From NCBI RefSeq assembly GCF_003473485.1, contig NC_053042.1, forward strand, positions 20,542,501 through 20,606,500: a stretch of 64,000 bases of DNA. Reading direction: 5' to 3'. Position 1 is the stretch's first letter. The number at the start of each line of letters is the position of its first letter. A model generated the notes under the pieces. It saw only the letters and a program-made list of their open reading frames with translations, searched no databases and was not told where the DNA came from. Origin of the DNA: Medicago truncatula (taxonomy: Eukaryota; Streptophyta; Magnoliopsida; Fabales; Fabaceae). Both the position numbers and the translations under genes were made by a program. This document shows, piece by piece, positions 12,271-24,760 of the stretch.

Positions 12271-12582
12271 GACTTAATTGCACTTTTGGCCCCTAACTAA
12301 TTAAAATACAAAACAACCCTCTATGTATTGGATCTTTGATAGTTTTGGCCCCAAAGACCGCTTTTGACTTAGTCTTCGCTGACGTGACATCCACAATGGT
12401 CGACACGTGGCACCTCACTTAAGGGATGTGAGTGCCACGTCAGCAAAAACTAAGTCAAAAGTGGCATTGGGGGCTAAAACTGTCAAAAATCCAATACATA
12501 TGAGCTATTTTGTATTTTAATTACTTAGGAGGCCAAAATCACAACTTTTGAAAAGATATGGAGTGAAAAGTGCAATTAAGCC
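12271..12582. mobile_element. MULE-type MITE, 312 bp, 9-bp TSD
   Basis: The termini are inverted repeats (gacttaattgcacttttgg and the complement of gtgcaattaagcc) and much of the element folds back on itself. It is flanked by the perfect 9-bp duplication taatatata (12262-12270 and 12583-12591), the length made by Mutator-like transposases. A second element of exactly the same length and family is at 61253-61564. It ends about 110 bp before the start codon of the PQBP1-like gene. Confidence 0.85.
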
Positions 12583-12600
12583 TAATATATAATATAAAAA
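12583..12600 (+). promoter_or_regulatory. Candidate TATA region of the PQBP1-like gene
   Basis: The AT block taatatataatataaaa lies 92-109 bp upstream of the ATG at 12692, immediately after the MULE MITE and overlapping its right target duplication. It is the best TATA-like candidate between the MITE and the start codon. No transcript evidence is available, so the true start site could differ. Confidence 0.25.
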
Positions 12601-12691
12601 ATAAAAAACATCGGTTTTTGGAAAGAGAGAGAGTTACATACAATAAGCAAAAGCAGCACTGCAGTAGCCTCCCACCCCTAGAGAGACAGTT

Positions 12692-15600
12692 ATGGAGAAT
12701 TCTCCCCAAGATCATCATTCACTCCCTCCCCCTCCCGGCGTTGTTCATAATTATTCTCTCAATCTTCCTTATCAACCTGCTCAGGATGCTCTTTTGCGGG
12801 AACAAGTAAGTAATTAACATTAACAATAACAACAACCCTCTCCATATTCTCTCTTTTCTTTTTCTTCCATTAATCATTCATATCTTATCATAGGAACTTG
12901 CTACCCAAAATATCATTAGGACTCAAAGAGAGATGGCGGCAATGGAATCACCTTCTACTTCTACCAAGGATTTTGATAATTCAGACATATTCTCCCAACG
13001 TCATCACCCCAATGCTTTGAAGGAACACCTCTTGAATATGGCTACTGATCATAGGGCTCAAATCGCTGTTAAGCGTCCAAACCCGACATATCCACAACAA
13101 CAAGGTATGTATCATTTCTTTTTCAATTGGATAATATTGAAAATCAAACTGCCTTTAGCCCATGAAATTTATAAGCTGCTGCTCAAATTTTGTCCGGAAA
13201 TTGGATTGGACCATAATCCAGTAGATAGCTTCTCAGTGAGGTTAGCTACATTATGCCATAGTGTTCTGTCAAAGACCATGAATTTCTCCAACTCATTAAT
13301 CTCTAGATCTTTGTTAATAGTTTCTCTTATAGTTTTTCTAGGTCTTCTCCTACCTCCATCTGATCTAGTCTCCTTACCACATAATCCATAAGTCTTCTCT
13401 CTACACGTGCAAACCACCTAATCTAGTTTCTACTATCTTTTCTAATAGAGGAGTGTTATTTGAACAACCATTTGGTTGACAACCATAATTTACAAAGAAA
13501 ACGTTGGTATGTGCACGAAAACCAAAGCAATAGAGAGATAAAGTAAAAAGTAATGTGAGTATGAGAGAGAAAGTTGTCATAAAATGGATGTTCAAATATC
13601 ATTTCTTTTTCTAATATTGGCGCTACCCCAACTCTTTCTCTAATGTTGTCATTTCTAATTCTATCACGTCTAGTCTTACACAAAAAAGATAAAAAAAGAG
13701 GAGGCAACAGGTGGCGATGCACAGGACGCATCTGTTAACTGAAAGGACTGAAATATTGGTTTTGAATGATAACAAATATAATATAAAAAAACAAGGGGAG
13801 AAAACATCTGAATCAAACGAAGAAAATAAAGGAAGCTATTTATAGATGAGCTTTGTGAACCTTTCCACTTTGGGGTTTATAGATTTTTAAAAGATAAAGC
13901 AAGAAATTCGACTAATATGTCTTGACTCTTGAGGGCTACATATATTATTCTATGGCTTTAGACTAGACTACAATTTGTTTTATATTTTTTCCCATAATTC
14001 TTACTAGTTCACTGTTATTTGTTAATTTCTTCTATAATTGTATTACACATATAAAGAGTCCATGTGATTTATATGCCTTTATTTCTATATCAGGCAACAC
14101 AGAAATAGGTAATGGATATGGTGTACCTGGTGGAGGTGCCTATAACGACGTTCCCAAGCTTAACGCGGATGATGCTGGTAAATTTTCATTCCAAAATTAT
14201 TTTAGTCATCCGCTGCATCCTTTGGAAACTTTGAGTTTACATTAACTTTGTTTCTTCCGAAACTGTGGAGTAGGTAACAATGCATCTGGTCAGCCTGAAT
14301 CTAAACTTGATGGATGTTCAGAGCAGAAACCTGCATCTAAAGAACTGCCAGAGTACCTCAAGCAGAAGTTAAAAGCTCGGGGTATTCTTAAAGATGATAG
14401 ACATTCCGAAGATCCTGTAAGAATATTGGTTTTAGCTTAACTTTGTTACTTTGATTCTCTTTCCCATTTTCTTCACCAGCTTTTTTTAGTTTTGTTATTT
14501 CTATTTAATTTATATATTTTCGCCTTCTTTGGGGTTGGGGTGATGTTTAAACTTTTAAAAATATGACGCTGCAATTTTAATTAGAATTTGATGTTCATTT
14601 CTCAAATTTTATAAATATTTTACGGTATGTTATTTTCAACCTCATACTTTAACTTACAATTTACCTGATTTTTAATTTCAGAAAGCTACTTCAGCTGAAT
14701 TTATGGGAAATGAAAAGCTGCCTCCAGGATGGGTATGTATCTTATTATAAACGTTCTCCTTAGATGTAAAATTTCTCTTCAGGTGTTAGGACCCTAAATG
14801 TGAATGTGGGCCTCAAATGGGCTGATACCGTATCAGCTGCCCAAGCCCATAGGGTGGGGAATTTAGGTTAAGAAAAAGAAGAGGAAAAGAGAGAATGCTG
14901 ATGTGCAAGTGGGATGGATTAGTTGTGTCTTGTGTGATGAATCCTGTAATATTGAGACTGAAGGAGAGTGAGAGGGTATCTTGGAAGTCATCGGTGAGTT
15001 AGAGCAGGGAGAGTATTCTTATCGGTAGGATTGTAGCCGACGGAAGTGTGAATGTTGTATAATTGATGACAATTCATCTCCCATTCTGAGCTTAAATTCC
15101 AAGACTTATATCATTTTCTAACTCTGTAGGATTTTTTAATTTATTCGTACTCTACTGTGTACTATCACATATTAATCACTAATTTGTCATGCAGGTGAAA
15201 GCAAAAGATCCGGGAAGTGGTGCATTTTATTATTATAATGAAAGTACCGGGAGGAGTCAATGGGAAAAACCCGGCGAAGCATCCTTAACCCAGCAATCAA
15301 CAACGGTTTTGTGTCTTCCAGATAGTTGGGTGGAGGCATTAGATGAAACAACAGGTTCATTACATAAATATCCTGCTGTTGCATTTTATCATTTATGAGT
15401 TTCATTTGCTATATGTTTCTAACATAAAATTAAGTGTAACAACTATATTATACTCTTGATTAAGATCAGTGTTTCAATTAAATATTTTCTCTGATTGTTT
15501 AGTAGGAAATCCTGCCTATGAGAGTTGTTATTGTTATCATTTTATTTTTTATCAAGTATAACCGATTTTGCACCTTAAATAATGGCTTTAAATTCTGGTC

Positions 15601-18600
15601 AGCAACTGGGATTTCTTATGTATCATGGATTTTGTGGCTGTCACTGTTACTACTTTTTTCTTCCAATTGCGGTCTGTATCAGTTGTTTCTTCTCAAGCTT
15701 TTCTGCAATTGCCGCTTCAAAAGTAAAGCTATCATCTGGAGATCTTTATCCTAGAAAGAAAATGAATTTACACAGACACAAGTACACACATCTATAGTTG
15801 GTTACTGTTACACCTGAAAGAAATCTAACCTTGGTAGTGGAAAAATTTAGTGCCTTGCTACTTTAAATTTTAAGACTTGTTCCAGTTCTTTCTTCCTTCT
15901 ATTCTTTACTCTCCCTTTTATCGGGAACAATTGATTGACCGTAGAAAATCAAGAATAGGGATAATGCAACCTCTTATCTTAAAAACAACATAAGAATGCA
16001 AACATAAATGAATCATAGAAGGAAAAACACATCGACGGAGGTACATCGCACGATTCTGCTTATATTTGGGAAGGAATCTCCATTACGGTGACCGTTGTCT
16101 AAACATTGTTGTTAACATATTAAATATAATTGTTGACAATTCTGATATCCTAATTTGGTTAGTCTAGAAAAAACACCATGTGACAGTTTTTTGCTCCTTA
16201 GTCTTTATAAATACCAAAACTCCAACAGTTAATCAGTAAAATCTTTTCCACACAAGCAGAACAGGACAAAACCTAGATTCACTGCAAATGGTTTAGTTTC
16301 TTCTAATGCATCATGCAGTTGAGCATTGTAAAATTAAAATTACTAGTCTTATTATTATACCTACTACATGTTGTAATGTCTCTTAGTTTAGATGAGCATA
16401 TACAAGAAAAGAATAATAACAATGTTAAGGACTGAACTGTTTTGACTTGTGAAGGTATATTACTTCTTTTAATGAAATAAATTGTGGGTCAATAGGTCTG
16501 ACCCTCATTGTAAGTGATAAATTAAACCATGTCCACTATGTCGGCATTTGTAAAGTTAGTGAGTGCTTATTTAGTAAGCAGTAGCCTAGGAAGTTGTACA
16601 ATTAAAGGAATTTCTGAAGATTCTTAATTTTAACACAGTTGTTTAACAAATATTAGAAGCATAATACACTTTTAAATTCTCTTCTCTCCCTTTTCCCCCA
16701 TTTTTATGAATTTTATAAGTTATCTTATTTACTTCTTTATTTTTGCTTAAGGTCATAAATATTACTACAATACAAAAACTAAGGTATCACAATGGAAGCA
16801 TCCTAATTCTACTCAGAAAGTTGTGTCGGATCAGTTGGTCTCATCAGTTGGTCATGTGGATGACCAATCATCTAATTTACCAAGGTGCATGGGCTGTGGT
16901 GGTTGGGGTGTTGGCCTTGTGCAAGCATGGAGTTACTGCAGTCACTGCACAAGGTAGATAGTTGCTAGTCTTGCTTACATAGGACTAGTTTTGGATAATT
17001 CATCATCTTACACTGTTTCTGCCATTGATATACATATATTGTTTGGCTTCATGTTTATACCGAAGTTAACTTGATTATACGTTGATAGGTATCCTTCATA
17101 GTCATGTAGCAACTACCTCGTTAGTTGTGATCCAATTTTGTATAGAAGAGTTATGCCAGCAACACCCTATTTAACACACCCTCTCTAATTAGTTGAAATT
17201 CAAATGGGTCCCACTAAATTTAGGACCCATTTGAATTTTAACCAATTCACAAGTGTGTGTAGAGAAGAGTGTGTTGATAGCACTCCTCTTTATAGAATAG
17301 TGAGCTTTAATATTGATCTCTAATATTTCTGTTGGTTTCTATCGTATAAAAAATGAACAAATGCAGAGTTCTCAATCTTCCACAATGTCAGTATTTGTCC
17401 TCGAATTTGATTAATCAGCAAAGCAGTGCTCCACATCCCAGGGAAAATTCTGATAAAATGGCTAGCAAACAGAGGTATGGTTTTTGTATGAAATACGCAT
17501 TTCTGTTAAATTGTTCCAGAAAAACTATTGCTTTTCACTGACTGATTCTTAGTAATTTAACTGTTGCCATGCTTGGGGCATGAACTCTAACATAAATTTC
17601 AGCTGTAACTTTCCATCCTTTAGAATATCTCCTTTTTTACATTGTACTCTCTTGAAAATTCTATCATCTGTTTGTGATTAAATATCTTGTATTACAAGCA
17701 TATTTTTCTTTTAGGGTTACGTTAGGATCATTTCTTTGAGCAAGAAAGAATTCCTAACCGTGTGGAAAAACGAATTCAAAAGATAGATTTGCAAAAATAC
17801 TGAAGGATTTTCTTTATTTCCGAGGTGATATTTAAAAAGGAATATTAGTAAAAATAAAATAAAATGAAAAAGGAATCAAACACTTTATTTCCATTACAAT
17901 ATATATGTTTTATTGAATGAAACACTAGGGTGCTAGCTCACTGGTAAGAGTTTAAGTCTTGTTACCTCAAGGTAGTGAGTTGGAATTCTCTCGGACATGG
18001 TTGTAAAATGGCCGTTAGTGCCACTTTAATTAATACAAATTTCCCCTTCCCCAATTTAAAAGGGCAGCCCCGTGCACTAAAGCTCCCGCATACATAGAGT
18101 CCGGGAATGGGTCCCATCATTTTGGTGTATTGTACGCAACCTTGCCCTATTTTTACACTTGAGGCTGTTTCCAAGACTTGAACCCGTGATCTTTCAGTCA
18201 CGTGACTTTAACCCATTCTGTTTTATATCCTTCCCCACATTACTAACAGGCCTATTACTAAATAGTAGCACGCCTAACATTATTCTTTCAAAGCCATAGA
18301 GAACATACTGATCCTCATTTGTCTATCCAGGGCTAGCTGGAAACCTCCAATTGATAAGGGAAATAAAAAAATGGGCAAGAAGCGCGCTCATGAAGAGGAT
18401 GATGAGTTGGATCCTATGGACCCCAGCTCCTATTCAGATGCTCCTCGTGGTGGCTGGTATGGATGTATTCACACACTCAGATGAATTTATTTTAGTGATA
18501 AACTTGGTGTTTTGATAGAAAATCCTGATTAGTAAATACAAATTTACAATTTATTTCAGGGTGGTGGGTCTGAAAAGCGTGCAGCCACGGGCAGCTGACA

Positions 18601-19233
18601 CAACAGCAACCGTACGTGCATTCTTTCTTTTTCTTTTCAGAACCTCTAATCTAAGTTCCTATCTTCTTGTTAGTTTGTTTCTTAATAGTGCATGTCATAT
18701 CTCTATTTTCTTGATGCTTTTTCAACTAAAAGAATGCATCCAACCTGGTATCCATGGATTTTTCAATATATTCTCAAAATTATTTTATAGTCTGGTTTTG
18801 TTATCAAAATGTCAAGGTCATGTAAATTATTACAAAGTTTGCGAAAGTATTGCGAGAATGAAAGTTGATGGGTAGAATTAGTGGACATTTAGCTTCCATT
18901 TGATGCAAAGCTAGCCTCTAGTGTTGTTGGTATCAAGCGCCATTGGCTGTTATGACTGGTGTTCATAAGCATAGGAAATGCATGCTGAAATATGCCTGTC
19001 ATAATTATAGTTTTGGTTTCTGTTTGACCTTTCTCAAGGCTTAACATGGCGTATAAACTCTCGTACTTGATCAATTTCAGGGTCCTCTGTTTCAACAACG
19101 ACCATATCCATCACCTGGAGCCGTTTTACGAAAGAACGCTGAAGTTGCCTCTCAGAAAAAGAAACCAAATTCAAATTTTACTCCCATATCCAAGAGGGGC
19201 GATGGCAGCGATGGGCTTGGTGATGCAGATTAG
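12692..19233 (+). CDS. PQBP1: PQBP1-like WW-domain protein (11 exons)
   Basis: Exons: 12692-12805, 12894-13104, 14094-14177, 14274-14416, 14682-14732, 15195-15354, 16752-16953, 17367-17474, 18331-18456, 18560-18611, 19081-19233. All junctions are GT-AG and in phase, giving 1404 nt, 467 residues. The first WW domain ([18 protein letters not shown]) is split over exons 5 and 6. A second, partial WW ([21 protein letters not shown]) is split over exons 6 and 7. A CxxC pair follows in exon 7 (CMGCGGW..CSHC). The C-terminus has the conserved [16 protein letters not shown] segment, shared with polyglutamine-binding protein 1 homologues that link splicing factors and transcription in the nucleus. The closest named Arabidopsis relative from memory is At2g41020. 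The function is inferred from the family; the gene looks intact. Confidence 0.9.
13160..13735 (-). mobile_element. LINE reverse-transcriptase C-terminal fragment in intron 2
   Basis: The minus strand reads [24 protein letters not shown], then, after an interrupting [17 protein letters not shown], and further on [18 protein letters not shown]. These are landmarks of the region after the fingers/thumb of plant LINE reverse transcriptases. Frames shift and stops occur, and neither the polymerase core nor an endonuclease is present. It is a short dead fragment lying antisense within the PQBP1-like gene. Confidence 0.65.
13448..13604. mobile_element. MITE inserted into the LINE fragment
   Basis: The ends gtgttatttgaacaacc and the complement of ggatgttcaaatatcat form an inverted repeat of about 18 bp. 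The LINE sequence 'cttttctaata' appears on both sides (ending at 13447 and 13616), consistent with a target duplication. The interior has no open frame. Exact ends are uncertain by a few bases. Confidence 0.6.
17145..17293. mobile_element. Small foldback MITE in intron 7
   Basis: Imperfect inverted ends (agttatgccagcaacaccc against agtgctatcaacacac read in complement) enclose a perfect inner inverted repeat, caaatgggtccca / aggacccatttg. It is about 150 bp long with no coding content. Confidence 0.5.
17926..18050 (+). mobile_element. Degenerate tRNA-like SINE in intron 8
   Basis: A box-A-like TAGCTCACTGGTAAGAG is followed about 35 bases later by a weak box-B-like gttggaattct. This matches the tRNA-derived head of a plant SINE. 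The tail is eroded and adjoins an oppositely oriented Au-type SINE. Confidence 0.4.
18056..18213 (-). mobile_element. Au-type SINE, 5'-truncated, in intron 8
   Basis: Read on the minus strand it contains the box-B-like GGTTCAAGTCTTGG, the 'aatacaccaaaatgatggga' body and the 'gggagctttagtgcac' end of Au SINEs. It is colinear with the better-preserved copy at 48074-48256 but lacks the first 40 or so bases. A short repeat ccttcccca is on both sides. Confidence 0.7.
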
Positions 19234-20138
19234 GACCATCGTATCAACACAAACATGTTCACCTCTGTCATGCTATTTTTGCTAAGTTGAGGAAATGTAT
19301 CTAGTACATTTTACTCTAATATCTGTACGTTAGCTTAGGATGCATTTTGTTGGCGTAACCAGATTTGCTGTTGTGCATTAAGATAAGCGACTGTACAGAA
19401 GTTATCTTTATACCAGATAACTGGTTTTGATAATCTTGAAGCATTCTGACAAGTGATGGTAAAACTTGCAATTTGCTTACTATTCATGTGCTGATCCGAG
19501 ACCGATATGATTTTTCATGAATTGAAAGTTCAAGAGGACTTGAAGATTGGGAAAAAAAAAAAAAAAAGTAAATTATGCAACTTACAGAATTTTCAATGCT
19601 TTTCTTTTTGTTTTCATGTTAATCATATTATGCAAGAAATATATTTTTCATGGGTTTTATGATGTAGGCCTAAGCATTTTTTTTCTTTGAGATACCTGAA
19701 TAACCTATTTCACTTCTGGGAATTTGGAGAGCTTTTGGTTAAGGATATCTAGAGATTTGATATTTTGTTTTATATAGACGTGACATATCTCGTATTTATC
19801 TATGGTTAGATTTAATTTTATAAATCAAACAAATGTTAGACGATGAAGAAAGTTACAATTTCATCTTCGAATACATTTATCAAGTTAAAATAAAAATTTA
19901 GAAGACTGTATGGAAATTTGAAGATGAAGAAAAATGAAGTTAACGTTGAAAGCTACTCTAAAGTTTTTCTTTTATAGGCAAATTTTAGTTGTTAGTATGT
20001 TACCAATTCTTATTCTTCTAGATTTAAATCTTAGACATTTAACTCTTTCTATCCTTATCTTAAATTAGTTGAGTTATCCTATCCTTAAAATATATTTACT
20101 ATTTTTTTGTTGTTGATAGAATAGTAGAATTGAAGTTG
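19234..20138. other. 3' flank of the PQBP1-like gene and spacer
   Basis: This holds the probable 3' UTR and AT-rich spacer. No gene or bounded element is recognised. Confidence 0.4.
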
Positions 20139-20147
20139 AATAAAAAA

Positions 20148-20660
20148 GGATTAAATATGTTTTTAGTCGTTACATTTTGCGCTTCTTTGAAGAATAGTTC
20201 TTATTTTTTATTAAATGTTTTTAAAATCCCCACATTTTATCTCTATTATCAAAATTAATCCTTGTTGTTAATTATCTAACAAAATATTGATGTGACGGTT
20301 AATGGGTCGCAATTATTTTAAAGTTAAATAGTATGTTTTTTTGTCCCTATAAAGAATAGTCCTTACATCCAATGAAATATAGGAACTATTCTTCAAAGAG
20401 GTGCAAAATGTAACGACTATAAACATTCATTGTAAGGAACTATTCAATGAAATATAGGAACTATTCTTCAAAGAGACACAAAATGTAAAGACTACAAACA
20501 TATTTTTTTTTTTGGTTAGGTAGCCTAGTGGCTAGAAATTCACTTTTAAAGTGAATATGTGGGGTGTCCGGGGTTCGAACCCCGGCCCCTGCATATAACC
20601 ATACATTGTCCCTGCCAACTGAGCTATGCTCACGGGGACAACTACAAACATATTTAACCC
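20148..20660. mobile_element. MULE-type MITE interrupted by a SINE
   Basis: Ends ggattaaatatgtttttag and catatttaaccc form an inverted repeat. The flanking 9-bp duplication aataaaaaa (20139-20147 and 20661-20669) is perfect. The internal segments 'gaactattcttcaaagag..caaaatgtaa.gactacaaac' occur twice and match the left half in complement. The right terminal part is interrupted by the SINE at 20506-20640, so the element was there first. Confidence 0.75.
20506..20640 (-). mobile_element. tRNA-derived SINE with 15-bp TSD
   Basis: On the minus strand the element begins tgtccccgtgagcatagctc, with box A (TAGCTCAGTTGG), continues to box B (GGTTCGAACCC) and ends in an A tract (T run on the plus strand). 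The perfect 15-bp duplication actacaaacatattt is at 20491-20505 and 20641-20655. A full-length copy, it is relatively young and is nested in a MULE-type MITE. It is related to the copy at 50048-50139. Confidence 0.9.
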
Positions 20661-20862
20661 AATAAAAAATATAGAACTACTATCTCCTATTTATTTGAAA
20701 ATCTCTTCGCAACTATTTTTTGAAAAGTTTCTTAATTCAAATCATTAAAAATGCGATGAAAAAAAGTTATTAAAAAATAAATCGTTAACTTAACTTAAGT
20801 TAAAAAATGACTTTTGTCTTAAACATTTACTATGTATCTATCTATTTTCAAATCCAATTGCA

Positions 20863-23837
20863 ATGGGAAAAGAAGAGGTAGAGCTAGAGCCATGGCAGAA
20901 GCTAGACGACAAAGTGGTGTTAGTAACCGGCGCATCCTCCGGCCTCGGATACGACTTCTGTCTCGATCTCGCTAAAGCCGGCTGCAGGATCGTTGCCGCT
21001 GCTCGCCGTCTCGACCGTCTCCACTCCCTCTGCCATCAAATCAACAATCTATACGGAAACGGAAACCTCCTCAACCTCCGCGCCGTAGCCGTTGAACTCG
21101 ACGTCTCCGCAGACGGCGCTTCCATCGACAAGTCCGTGCATAAGGCGTGGGATGCCTTTGGGCATATTGATACATTGATTAACAATGCTGGTGTTAGAGG
21201 GAGTGTTAAATCTCCTTTGGATTTGTCTGAAGATGAATGGAATCATGTTTTTAAAACTAACTTAACTGGTTCTTGGTTGGTTTCAAAATATGTATGTAAA
21301 CGTATTTGTGATGCACACCGAAAAGGTTCTATTATTAATATTTCTTCAACTTCTGGTTTAAATCGGGGAAACCTCTCTGGTGCTGTTGCATATGCATCTT
21401 CAAAGGCTGGACTCAACATGCTTACAAAGGTGATCAATCATTTTTCTTTACATTTCTTATCATAGGATTTAATTATTTTTTTCGTTTACAATTATGCAAT
21501 TTGATGTTCATATATTTACAAAGGCTGGACCCATATATTTAGTTTAGTGTCTCAGGAACTTGAGAGAAGATTCAGTGACATGTTCTTTGTTTAGGTCTTA
21601 TTTACTTTTAGGCTCCCCCAAACCCCCCAGCCAATGGTGTCAAAGTTGATGGCTTGGCGGCCGAGTAACTTGAAGATTGTGGTGGGTTTGCTGCTAGTGC
21701 TAACCTAGGGTTTTGGAGCCATGTTGTTATGCACTTTGGCTCTTTGAACCTCTTTGTTACTAATCTTGTTGATACTTAAAGAGACTTTCACATGATGGGT
21801 ATCATAATAACGTGGGGACTCACATTTTAAGGGAGGAGAATGTTAGAAACTTAGGAAGTCGAATGCAAGTTTTCACAACCTTCATCTGCACATCAGTCTG
21901 TTACATAAAACGTGCAGGCTTCTCCATCGTATACACCGCCGCCGAAGTCAACCAACTGTGTTTGCGTTTGCAGGAAAAGATGGAAGAGGGAACAATTTCC
22001 TTTATATTTTTTCTTTCTTTTTTAATTAAAAAATGCTTAATTTTCAATTTTTAATATCATCCCTTGGATGTTATTTTGCCGCATGTTGTGCATCCATACA
22101 TCTCAATGAACAGCACCCTAAATGGAGCAGATCTGAACTCGGAAATGTCATCTACACTTGGTGGTTTGTTCCTCGGACCACTGGTGCAAATCCTCCCTTG
22201 ACCCCGACACTTATATGATGTATGTTAGAACCTGAAAGTTTGGGAAGTTATCTAACAGATCTAGAAATATAAGTGATTTGGATTAGATGTCAAAACTTCC
22301 TGCAGCCACTGTAGTCTGCACGTCTTGATTGTTGGATTAAGATCAGCCGATTTGTATTTGTACTTTTAATTAGAATCTAATTTGGTGAAGTCTGAATACA
22401 AATGATCCAATCTTGATTCAACAGATGAGATCTTTGACGGCACTGTAGTCACTACAGTTTTCTCAACTTGGTTGTTGCATTAAGATCAGACCGTTGGGAT
22501 TATGAGTTTAATTTGAAATCTAATTTGGTGAAGTCGGAATATAAACTGTCCGATCATGATGCAACAATTGAGATCGATGACTGCAGTTACTGCCGACATC
22601 TTAGATCCAAATATGACATAGGTAGTTACATGGAGTATCTATAGATAAGGCTTCTTGTCAAGGTGTTAAGGATGCCCGGTTTCAATTCATTCAGACAAGC
22701 TAAAATTGACTGATTTTCATCAAGTCACTCCATGGAATTTGTATTTCCAAGTTCATTTATCGACGATTATAATCATTGTCCTTTTCATCAATCTACAAAC
22801 TCTCGTATACTTTTACATTAAGGTACTTTAAATCAACTGTTGCATGCTTATCTTCCATGTCATTTTCGTGTTAGCAATTTTTATCTTGCAAATTTTCATT
22901 TTGCATCTTCATTCGGTGCCCTTTTTATTCTTCCATATTTGCTTTTAGCATTTTAATGCCATTGCATCTTTACATTTGTTGTCAATTACTTTCGGTTCTT
23001 TATAATTTCTTCACTTGACATCTCCTTTTCTGCACTTGTCAATTGCTGCTGCGTTAAGTTTCTGCACTTGACATCCCTCAACATGTCCAAATAAGCCCTT
23101 TTAGTTGCTAGTAAATGCTGTATTAATCAAGAAAAAACAAAATGATAATCAATAGCCAAGGAGAAAAATATATTTTTCATGATCTTATGTTGGCATGACT
23201 TGAAGCAACTGTGAAATGGAGGAGTTGAACACTATGTAAATCAATTTTACGTGTTAAATCCCTTCTAAATGTTTTTTGGTCTTAACCCTTCGGTTCCTAA
23301 GGAAAAGAGAGAGGCCTAGTAATTCAGTGTTAGACTGGGAGGTAAATAAAGTCTCATTCAATATTGTTCCATCAAAAAAATTATCTATTAATTATTACAT
23401 GGTTTAGAGTTCAGAAGTTCACATGTTAATTCCTGGACAAAAGTAAAAAACAATTAACTTATAGCTCTGTAAAATGTTCAATGTGTCATTTGCTGATTAT
23501 ATTCATAATGATTAAACAGTGGCATATTAAAATCATTTTGTCCAATGATGTTTGACAGGTCATGGCTTTGGAATTGGGTGCTCACAAAATTAGAGTGAAT
23601 TCAATATCTCCTGGAATTTTCAAATCTGAAATCACTGAAAAATTAGTAGAAAAAGCTTGGCTGAATAATGTGATCACGAAAATAAACCCTTTGAGAAGTT
23701 TGGTTGCTTCAGATCCTGGATTGACATCTTTGGCTCGTTACCTAATTCATGATGCTTCTGAATATGTCACGGGTAACAATTTTATTGTTGATTGTGGAGT
23801 AACCTTACCTGGTGTGCCGATTTATTCTTCTTTGTAA
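20863..23837 (+). CDS. Short-chain dehydrogenase/reductase (SDR), two exons
   Basis: Exons 20863-21429 and 23559-23837, GT-AG, in phase, encode 281 residues. The classical SDR order is clear: cofactor loop TGASSGLG (about residues 22-29), the arginine-rich AARRLDRL after beta-2 favouring NADP, NNAG (about 107-110), SSTSG with catalytic Ser, YASSKAG with catalytic Tyr and Lys near the exon junction, and [14 protein letters not shown] after it. The end [15 protein letters not shown] is the usual substrate-loop and C-terminal strand region. It resembles plant FabG-like proteins such as At3g55290. The substrate cannot be told. There is no obvious transit peptide, so it is probably cytosolic. The intron (2.1 kb) is filled with repeat-like DNA. 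Confidence 0.9.
22322..22575. repeat. Two diverged direct repeats in the SDR intron
   Basis: A segment of about 110 bp (ttgattgttggattaagatca ... tgatccaatcttgattcaaca) recurs after about 140 bp with many differences (22,463-22,572). Each copy starts and ends with sequences that partly complement each other, so the block can fold. No family is assigned. Confidence 0.5.
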
Positions 23838-24760
23838 AGAATGTATACATTGTGCACTCCCCAAGAATAACTTTGATCATCTTTTTTTTTGTTACATGTA
23901 CTAGTAGTATATAATATATATTTGATCTTGTGATCATAGAAGAATACCTCTTAATATAACATTGCTTCAGAGAGTTATTGATTGTGAAACACATCATGTA
24001 GTGATTAGAATAATTACCCCTTGTTGCAGAATACCATCAAATCAGATGGAAAACCGTATGCAACCAATTGAGAAACTCTAAATCGTGTCTTTTTTCAATT
24101 TGATCATTTTTCTCCAATTGGTGTTGTTTCATGTGTTCCTAGTTAATCTTAATCTCTCTAATTATTTTTGTTGATAATTTAATCTCTTATAAAATGTTTG
24201 CATATTCGAGTAGGGGAGAATGTTTTGTAGATGTTCAAATTCAAAATCGGAGAGAAGTAGAAATAAAATGAACTATTGCTTTCCAAAAACAAAGGTAAAT
24301 AAGAATTAACCATTAGCTAACTTTATTAACCCTTGATAGTTTTGTTTAGGGTGAGTTTCTTCTTTTCATAAATTTAACCATATTTTTTTTTACACATAAA
24401 TATAACCATTAAAGATACACACATCCAACAACTTGATCAAGAGAATAATTAAAGTGAGATGAAAGAATGGTATTGCATTAATCATATGTGCATCATGTCT
24501 ACATTTATGAACAATTTTTATTCCTCCATCCGTTTCTTTTCATCATGTTGTATTGTATCCCTTATATATTACACATGAAGTATGAACAAAAGCAAACTGG
24601 ATGATCATCACTATCCAAAACAATTTGATATATACAATATGTAAATATATATTAGATACCAACATATAATTTATTAACTGGAATTTGTCATCTCTTGTTG
24701 ATCCACTGCTTCACCCTTTGATTGCATTTGTCTTCTATGTACACTTCCTTTGAATCAAGA
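23838..24760. other. Intergenic, no supported gene
   Basis: AT-rich spacer between the SDR gene and the convergent serine-rich protein gene. It should contain both 3' UTRs. Nothing else is recognised. Confidence 0.4.

Noticed and set aside
14785-15110. A solo copia LTR in intron 5 of the PQBP1-like gene (tgttaggaccctaaatg start)
   Set aside because: The texture is LTR-like, but I found neither a matching end nor a target duplication.
20560-20640. A tRNA gene
   Set aside because: The A and B boxes are real, but the sequence does not fold into a full cloverleaf, and a poly-A tail and target duplication show a SINE.
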